This document shows, one piece after another, positions 58,765 to 64,000 of a DNA stretch of 64,000 nt. Source of the DNA: Lentibacillus sediminis. Lineage in GTDB: Bacteria; Bacillota; Bacilli; Bacillales; Amphibacillaceae. Location of the stretch: NCBI RefSeq assembly GCF_002763455.1, contig NZ_NIXK01000010.1, forward strand, positions 1 through 64,000. The letters are read 5' to 3'. Under the pieces are notes generated by a model. That model was not told the DNA's origin and did no database searches. It saw only the letters and a list, made by a program, of their open reading frames with translations. The translations under genes and the position numbers were made by a program. Numbering within the stretch: position 1 is the stretch's first letter; each line of letters opens with the position of its first letter.

Positions 58765-60699
58765 TCAGTGTGTGTTCAGCTTGCGTTTTGCGATCAGGAA
58801 CGTGATGATAAATGGCACGATAATCACAATCGCCATGCCGATAAAGAAGCTGATCCAGGTTTCTTGTACAATCGACAGGAATGCCGGAAGTCCACCAACC
58901 CCGATCGACTCTGCCTGAACATTTTGCATGGTAATATAGGCGCCTGCAATTGCCGAACCAATCAATGCAGCTATAAATGGATACCTGAATCGCAAGTTGA
59001 CACCAAACATTGCTGGTTCGGTTACCCCAAGATAAGCAGAAAGACCAGCAGTTCCGGCAAGACCTTTTAGTTTTTCTTCTTTGGCTGCAAGGAACATCGC
59101 CAAGACGGCAGAGCCTTGCGCAATATTGGACAATGCGACAACTGGCCACAGGAAGGTTGTCCCAGTGCTTCCGATCAGCTGCAGATCGACAGCCAGGAAG
59201 GTGTGGTGCATTCCTGTGATAACAAGTGGTGCATATAGCGCCCCGTACAGTAGTCCACCAATAATCGGGAATGCCTCAAATACAGAGATCATTCCACCGG
59301 TGATCCAGTTTCCGATGGTAAAGGTAACAGGGCCAATAACGATAAAGGCCAAAAATCCGGTAACTAAGAGCGCAACCGGTGCAACAACCAACAGTTGCAG
59401 CGAATCAAGCACATGTTTTCGCAGCCAGATTTCCAGTTTTGCCAGTACCCAGGCAGCTACCAGCGCTGGCAGAACCTGTCCCTGATAACCCATCATATTT
59501 ACCTCAAAGCCAAACAAATTCCATGTCGGTGCATCTCCTCCTGCCGCTGCTTGCGCATACTCACTAGCAGGTGTCAGCGCAGGATGCACGAGAATCAGTC
59601 CGAGCACAACCCCCAAAAGCGGACTGCCGCCAAATCGGTTGGCAGCCGACCAGCCAATCAGAACAGGCAGAAACGTAAACGCCGCATTGGCGATCAGGTT
59701 AATGATGTCGGCTATGCCGGTCCATTGCGGATACAACTCAATAATCGGCTGTTCGGTGAAAATCGGGTTGACTAAAATATTGTTCAGGCCGAGCAATAAA
59801 CCCGCTGTTACGATCGCCGGCAAAATAGGAATGAAGATATCTGCCAGCACTTTAACCCCGCGTTGCAGCGGATTTTGTTTTCCCCCGCCGGCTGCCTTCA
59901 CTTCTTCCTTCGTTGCTTCACTGATGTTCGTATTATCTACCATCGTTTTGTAAACTTTGTCGACCGTCCCCTGGCCAATCACGACCTGAAACTGGCCGTT
60001 AGCCGCGAAGGAACCCTGGACAATATCCATATTATCCAGCGCTTCCTGGTCCACTTTGTTTTCGTCGGACAAGGCAAAGCGCAGCCTTGTCACACAGTGG
60101 GTAGCGGCATCAACATTGTCCACCCCGCCGACAGCAGCAATAATTTCTTCTGCTTCCAGGCTATATCCTCCAGATTTCCCGGACGGTCGCTTCTTGTTTT
60201 CTGCCGGAGCGGCGTCCGTTTCATCCGCTTTCATTTTCGTATCAAAGAGAATCGTTTCACCACCGACTGCAGTGGTTTCCTTCGTTTTCCCAAGGTTTGA
60301 AAACGCATCGCCATTAGTAATAATAATCGGCGAGATGTGACTTGCAGCTTTCTTTTTAATAAAATCCAGATCAAATGTAATCAGCGGATCACCGACACGA
60401 ACGCGGTCCCCCTGCTGGACATGAGCCTCAAATCCTTCTCCGTCCAAAGCCACGGTTTCCAATCCAATATGAATCAGTACTTCTTCCCCGAAATCCCCTT
60501 TAATGCCGACCGCATGCTTGGTAGGGAAAATCTGCACAATTTCTCCATTCACCGGAGAAACTACATTGCCGTCGGTCGGTTCAATTGCCAGTCCGTCTCC
60601 CATCATTTTTTGCGAAAACGTCGGGTCCGGCACATTCTCAAGCGGCGTGATTTTCCCGCTGAGCGGCGCATAGACCAATGCTTGTGTATCAGCCATCAA
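58765..60699 (-). CDS. treP: PTS trehalose transporter, fused EIIA-EIIB-EIIC
   Basis: A 644-residue PTS permease that imports and phosphorylates trehalose. A Crr-type EIIA domain stands first (about 5-155; active His in EVLIHIGLETV), then a Gly/Lys/Pro linker, EIIB (about 175-255; phospho-Cys in DAATHCVTRLRF) and EIIC with about ten helices (285-640). B. subtilis TreP has only IIB and IIC and borrows an EIIA; here it is built in at the N terminus. It is the first gene of the tre operon. Confidence 0.93.
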   Translation of the reverse strand: MMADTQALVYAPLSGKITPLENVPDPTFSQKMMGDGLAIEPTDGNVVSPVNGEIVQIFPTKHAVGIKGDFGEEVLIHIGLETVALDGEGFEAHVQQGDRVRVGDPLITFDLDFIKKKAASHISPIIITNGDAFSNLGKTKETTAVGGETILFDTKMKADETDAAPAENKKRPSGKSGGYSLEAEEIIAAVGGVDNVDAATHCVTRLRFALSDENKVDQEALDNMDIVQGSFAANGQFQVVIGQGTVDKVYKTMVDNTNISEATKEEVKAAGGGKQNPLQRGVKVLADIFIPILPAIVTAGLLLGLNNILVNPIFTEQPIIELYPQWTGIADIINLIANAAFTFLPVLIGWSAANRFGGSPLLGVVLGLILVHPALTPASEYAQAAAGGDAPTWNLFGFEVNMMGYQGQVLPALVAAWVLAKLEIWLRKHVLDSLQLLVVAPVALLVTGFLAFIVIGPVTFTIGNWITGGMISVFEAFPIIGGLLYGALYAPLVITGMHHTFLAVDLQLIGSTGTTFLWPVVALSNIAQGSAVLAMFLAAKEEKLKGLAGTAGLSAYLGVTEPAMFGVNLRFRYPFIAALIGSAIAGAYITMQNVQAESIGVGGLPAFLSIVQETWISFFIGMAIVIIVPFIITFLIAKRKLNTH

Positions 60700-60734
60700 A
60701 ATACCTCCCTTTTGAAACTTCTGCTCTATTGCTA

Positions 60735-60750
60735 ACTTGTATATACATGT
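60735..60750. promoter_or_regulatory. TreR operator 1
   Basis: ACTTGTATATACATGT is an almost perfect palindrome with the TTGTATATACAA core of Bacillus tre operators. It is just downstream of the predicted start of transcription. Confidence 0.72.
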
Positions 60751-60764
60751 TAAATTTCCTTATC

Positions 60765-60793
60765 AGTATAACTTGTATAGGCAAGTTGTGCAA
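60765..60793 (-). promoter_or_regulatory. tre operon promoter
   Basis: On the minus strand TTGCAC (60788-60793) and TATACT (60765-60770) are 17 bp apart. Operator 2 fills the spacer. Confidence 0.72.
60770..60787. promoter_or_regulatory. TreR operator 2
   Basis: AACTTGTATAGGCAAGTT has perfect outer arms AACTTG/CAAGTT. Its centre is 36 bp from that of operator 1 and it lies between -35 and -10. Confidence 0.65.
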
Positions 60794-60802
60794 GTGCTTA
60801 CA
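60789..60802 (+). promoter_or_regulatory. Possible cre site (CcpA)
   Basis: TGCAAGTGCTTACA matches the cre consensus TGWAANCGNTNWCA at all but two positions and overlaps the -35 of the tre promoter. Catabolite repression of tre is known in B. subtilis; this site is inferred. Confidence 0.4.
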
Positions 60803-60842
60803 ACTACGACAGAAGAAATAAATCTATTTTCACTATTACCTA

Positions 60843-60879
60843 AAAAGCAAAAAGGGAATCCTCCCTGGACTCCCTTTTT
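60843..60879 (-). terminator. BCCT gene terminator
   Basis: Stem AAAAAGGGAATCC with GGACTCCCTTTTT (one wobble pair) and a 5-nt loop, followed on the minus strand by T-rich sequence. Confidence 0.8.
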
Positions 60880-60939
60880 CTATCCTTAAGTCTGCCAGAA
60901 ACCTGAGCGGCCAGGAAGCAGCCGAAAATTCCCCGGCTT

Positions 60940-62436
60940 CTATTTCGCCCGTGCCTGATTCTCTCTTGCTTTATCCTTTCTCAATGCTTTATAAAAGGAA
61001 TAAATCATCAGCAGCATGATCAACGAAAACGGAAACGCCGCCGCGATCAATGCGTTTTGCAATGCCTGCAGTCCGCCGGTGTATAAGAGCACTGCAGCAA
61101 TTGCGGATTGAGCAAAACCCCAGACAAACTTGACGGCAGTCGGCGGAGATAACGAACCGTTTGTCGTCTGCATCCCAAGCACAAAAGTGGCCGAGTCGGC
61201 AGAAGTGATAAAAAATGTGGCAATCAGCATAATCCCCAGAATGGATAACATAAATCCAAGCGGCATCTGTTCAAACAGGCCGAACAGCGCCTGCTCATCT
61301 GGAAGGGAAGCAATATCCACGCCGTTGTTTTGCGCATCAATGCCGGACATTCCAAATGCGGAAAACCAGAGAAAGCTGACCAGCGACGGTACCAGCAGCA
61401 CGCCGGAGAGGAATTCCCGGATCGTGCGTCCTCTGGAAACACGTGCGATAAAAATGCCGACAAATGGCGACCAGGCGATCCACCATGCCCAGAAAAAGAC
61501 CGTCCAGTCCATGACCCACTGGCGCTCGTCAGGGTCATTAGGCGCCAACCGAAAACTTTCTGATGGCAGAGTCTGCAGATACATGCCGATTGCATCTGTA
61601 AGGGAATTGAAGATATACACGGTAGGCCCGAGAATGAGCGTTGCTGCAAATAATGCTGTTGCCAGAATCATATTGGCATTGCTTAAGTATTTGATCCCTT
61701 TGCTGAGACCGGTATATGCAGAAATCATAAACAGCACCGTCACCACTGCAATGATGATCAACTGGACAACGAACCCTGAATCAATGTTAAACAGATACGT
61801 CAGACCGCCATTAATCTGCGTTGCGCCAAAGCCAAGCGAGGTGGCAACCCCCACAATGGTTGCAAACACAGCGATAATATCAATCGTCCTTCCCCATTTT
61901 CCTTTCATTCTGTCACCAAATAATGGCTCCAGCGTGGCACTGATTAATCCAGGCTTTCCATGACGAAAAGTAAAGTAGGCCAGCACCAGGGCAATCACTG
62001 CATAAATCCCCCACGCATGCACCCCGTAATGGAAAAAGGTGACGCGCAGCGAATCCTCCAATGCTTGCATGCTGCCAGGTTCCGCTGTAGGCGGTGTTTT
62101 CATATAATGAGAAACCGGCGATGCCACCCCGTAAAATACAAGCCCAATCCCCATGCCGGCACTGAATAACATGGCAAACCAGGTAGGATAACTGAATTCC
62201 GGTCTGTCCTCCTGTTTTCCAAGCCGGATTTTCCCGTATGGACTGAAGATCAAGTAAAGGCAAAAAATCACAAACAGAGAAACAATCAATAGATAATACC
62301 AGCCAAAATGGACAGATACATAATTCATAATTGCACTGGAAATCGCTTCAAACCCTATTGGATCCAATGCCCCCCACAAAGATAGAGCGACTGTAATTGC
62401 CAAGGTGATCCAAAAAACCGACGTTATCTTTTTCAT
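60940..62436 (-). CDS. BCCT family osmolyte transporter (OpuD-like)
   Basis: A 498-residue betaine/choline/carnitine transporter with twelve helices. The signature segments are GMGIGLVFYGVASPVSHYM (about 94-112) and DWTVFFWAWWIAWSPFVGIFIARVSRGRTIREF (about 308-340), where the Trp box forms the betaine site. It takes up glycine betaine or a similar compatible solute with sodium. The short C terminus is basic (RKDKARENQARAK). Confidence 0.92.
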   Translation of the reverse strand: MKKITSVFWITLAITVALSLWGALDPIGFEAISSAIMNYVSVHFGWYYLLIVSLFVIFCLYLIFSPYGKIRLGKQEDRPEFSYPTWFAMLFSAGMGIGLVFYGVASPVSHYMKTPPTAEPGSMQALEDSLRVTFFHYGVHAWGIYAVIALVLAYFTFRHGKPGLISATLEPLFGDRMKGKWGRTIDIIAVFATIVGVATSLGFGATQINGGLTYLFNIDSGFVVQLIIIAVVTVLFMISAYTGLSKGIKYLSNANMILATALFAATLILGPTVYIFNSLTDAIGMYLQTLPSESFRLAPNDPDERQWVMDWTVFFWAWWIAWSPFVGIFIARVSRGRTIREFLSGVLLVPSLVSFLWFSAFGMSGIDAQNNGVDIASLPDEQALFGLFEQMPLGFMLSILGIMLIATFFITSADSATFVLGMQTTNGSLSPPTAVKFVWGFAQSAIAAVLLYTGGLQALQNALIAAAFPFSLIMLLMIYSFYKALRKDKARENQARAK

Positions 62437-62718
62437 CTTCTCTCACCTTTCCGCAGCTGCCGTTACACTGTAATCCCGAGCTTTAAAAATTCCGTAATAT
62501 TAGTATTTCTTCCCGGTGTTCTTCTATTCAAGTTAAAGGAGATCTTCGCATTCGTTTATTGGATAACTGATGGTTTTTCCAAGTAGGTGGCATGGTGAAT
62601 AGAAACGCAGCGGCACTTGCGCTTGGCGACCGGGTACGTCTTATTGGACCGTAGTAGCGGAGGGGAAACAGAAAAAACAGCTGGTTTGATGGGAAAATGA
62701 TAAAGATCTCTTTTAAAA

Positions 62719-62773
62719 AAATGCCACCTCTTTGTATGTATAATCCGATTATAGTTGTGAAAAGGTGGCATTT
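62719..62773. repeat. Inverted repeat AAATGCCACCT
   Basis: Arms AAATGCCACCT (62719-62729) and AGGTGGCATTT (62763-62773) are perfectly complementary and surround 33 bp rich in A and T. Neither end has a strong T run close by, so it is not a clear terminator. Confidence 0.6.
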
Positions 62774-62891
62774 GCACGGAGTTTTTTGTTAAGGGGGTTG
62801 CTGTGATGCGTTTTTCGGCATTGACGAAATGTTTCAGCTGAATAAGGGCGTGCTTCCGCTGGTTCAAGCCACTCTTTCTGACGAACTCCAT

Positions 62892-62926
62892 AAAAAAACG
62901 GCCGACCATATAATATGATCAGCCGA
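62892..62926 (-). terminator. typA terminator
   Basis: Stem CGGCCGACCATAT with ATATGATCAGCCG (imperfect), followed on the minus strand by seven Ts, 24 bp after typA. Confidence 0.8.
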
Positions 62927-62949
62927 GTGTAGACTTGGAGAGTCCATTA

Positions 62950-64000
62950 TTAACTGAGCTTTGCCTTTTTCTGCGCTTTTTCCCGTTCGCCTTTGTTCAG
63001 GATTTTTTTGCGCAGCCGGATGGTCTTTGGAGTCACTTCGCAATACTCGTCGTCATTCAAGTATTCAATCGCCTCTTCCAGGGACAGTTCCCGGGTTTTC
63101 TTGATTGTTGACGTCTGGTCTTTGGTGGCGGACCGGACGTTGGTCAAATGTTTTTCCTTGGTAATGTTGACGGTCAGGTCATTTTCACGGTTGTGCTCGC
63201 CGACAATCATGCCGGCATAAAGTTCCGTACCGGGCTCAACAAAAATAACGCCTCGGTCTTCCAACTGCATGATGCCATAAGTGGAGGCTTTGCCATTTTC
63301 CAATCCGACAAGCACGCCTTCACGTCTGCCGCCAACTTGCCCTTTGACAAGTGGTTCATAGGTGTCAAAGGTATGATTGATAATGCCGTACCCGTGGGTC
63401 TGTGACATAAATTCCGTTGTGTAGCCGATCAGGCCGCGGGATGGTACTTTGAATTCCAGGCGCATCTGGCCGTTCCCTTGGTTGACCATATCTTGCATCT
63501 CGCCTTTGCGTTCACCGAGGGATTCCATCACTGCGCCAGTATAATCCTCCGGCACATCGACCTGGACACGCTCGTACGGTTCGCAGCGCACGCCATCGAT
63601 TTCCTTAATGATCACCTGTGGCTTGGAAAGCTGCAGTTCAAAGCCTTCCCGGCGCATATTTTCAATCAGGATCGATAAATGCAGTTCGCCGCGCCCGGAA
63701 ACAATCCAAGCATCCGGGGAGTCGGTTGGCTCGACCCGCAGGCTGACATCGGTTTCCAGCTGTTTCAGCAGACGCTCCTCAATTTTACGGGAAGTGATCG
63801 ATTTCCCTTCCCTGCCGGCAAATGGACTATTATTCACGAGAAATGTCATTTGCAGGGTCGGCTCATCAATCCGCAACACCGGTAGTCCCTCTGGATGATC
63901 TGGCGGGCAAATGGTTTCACCAATATTAATATCGTCCAGGCCGGCGATCGCTACAATATCACCAGAATGTGCTTCCTGAATCTCGTTCCGCTTCAAACCG
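62950..64000 (-). CDS. typA: TypA/BipA ribosome-associated GTPase (C-terminal part)
   Basis: The frame is open to the window edge; about 350 C-terminal residues are present, so the GTP-binding domain is outside. Visible are the end of domain II (GDIVAIAGLDDINIGETICPP), domain III (LVNNSPFAGREGKSITSRKI), the EF-G-like domain V (GRGELHLSILIENMRREGFEL) and the BipA-specific C-terminal domain (KEKHLTNVRSATKDQTSTIKK). TypA aids ribosome assembly and growth under cold or stress. The TTG that begins the visible LKRNEIQEA is internal, not the start. Confidence 0.95.
   Translation of the reverse strand, partial: GLKRNEIQEAHSGDIVAIAGLDDINIGETICPPDHPEGLPVLRIDEPTLQMTFLVNNSPFAGREGKSITSRKIEERLLKQLETDVSLRVEPTDSPDAWIVSGRGELHLSILIENMRREGFELQLSKPQVIIKEIDGVRCEPYERVQVDVPEDYTGAVMESLGERKGEMQDMVNQGNGQMRLEFKVPSRGLIGYTTEFMSQTHGYGIINHTFDTYEPLVKGQVGGRREGVLVGLENGKASTYGIMQLEDRGVIFVEPGTELYAGMIVGEHNRENDLTVNITKEKHLTNVRSATKDQTSTIKKTRELSLEEAIEYLNDDEYCEVTPKTIRLRKKILNKGEREKAQKKAKLS

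Larger units (their letters stand above)
62437..62949. other. Intergenic region between BCCT gene and typA
   Basis: No credible gene is seen in these 513 bp. Besides the hairpin at 62719-62773 and the typA terminator, a 118-codon open frame exists on the minus strand (62556-62909), but it contains the terminator, has no ribosome site and an atypical composition. The region may hold remains of a mobile element. Confidence 0.45.

Noticed and set aside
60700-60735. Plus-strand frames opposite treP extending into the operator region.
   Set aside because: They are antisense shadows of treP.
62556-62909. A 117-residue minus-strand frame upstream of the BCCT gene.
   Set aside because: It includes the typA terminator and the hairpin at 62719 and has no ribosome site; composition does not look coding.

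Overview
The window is a chromosomal segment of a Gram-positive, low-to-mid GC member of the Bacillaceae, probably a halotolerant or marine relative of Bacillus subtilis. The evidence is a B. subtilis-like gene order (tRNA cluster, sprT, tex, complete rsbRSTUVW-sigB-rsbX operon, ndoA/ndoAI, alr, ydcC, acpS, rhomboid, ydbT, ydbS, cshA), Bacillus-type ribosome binding sites with many TTG and GTG starts, sporulation-linked genes (ydcC, spo0M) and a BCCT osmolyte carrier.

Layout. 1-1650: the leader of an rRNA operon that runs off the left edge, behind a strong promoter, and twelve tRNA genes on the minus strand with their own strong promoter. 1.8-12.7 kb: sprT, a catalase, tex, the complete general-stress sigma-B module and the EndoA toxin-antitoxin pair. 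12.8-26.5 kb: alr, ydcC, nnr, acpS, rhomboid, an accessory patch (SDR, a broken lipoprotein gene, a YqcI/YcgG protein, nucleoside deoxyribosyltransferase, hydrolase), the PH-domain genes ydbT/ydbS and the helicase cshA. 27-33 kb: assorted metabolic genes. 33.4-39.1 kb: phosphorus scavenging, with a phosphonate-type ABC transporter and a nucleotidase separated by a mobile repeat. 39.2-43.4 kb: a two-component system with two PepSY proteins. 43.4-50.5 kb: small enzymes, a DUF368 lipid-carrier flippase, an HTH-TPR regulator facing an MFS exporter, a DUF2325 protein, spo0M and a nonsense-mutated gene. 50.7-54.3 kb: a lipoprotein class F sortase, its wall-anchored substrate and an ECF sigma/anti-sigma pair. 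56.3-60.7 kb: trehalose operon. 60.9-64 kb: BCCT carrier and the 3' part of typA.

How the parts connect. Three regulatory circuits can be read from the DNA. (1) The ECF sigma operon and the sortase-substrate operon carry the same promoter, GTGATCC-16 bp-CGTW, so they form one regulon. (2) Both PepSY genes next to the two-component system have three 11-bp boxes ending exactly 17 bp upstream of a -10 hexamer, which are the expected binding sites of the adjacent OmpR-type regulator. (3) The HTH-TPR/MFS intergenic region has two copies of a 16-bp AT palindrome. Sigma-B promoters are visible inside its own operon and before a small YfhE-like gene, and the tre operon has two TreR-type operators around its promoter.

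Intergenic DNA is rich in repeats: a ~500-bp MITE-like element in two copies whose core is inverted between them while the ends keep the same orientation; a 52-bp tandem repeat at two loci; a degenerate 20-bp tandem repeat at four loci; and a 21-bp CGCG repeat at one locus. They lie between genes and none is inside an intact one.
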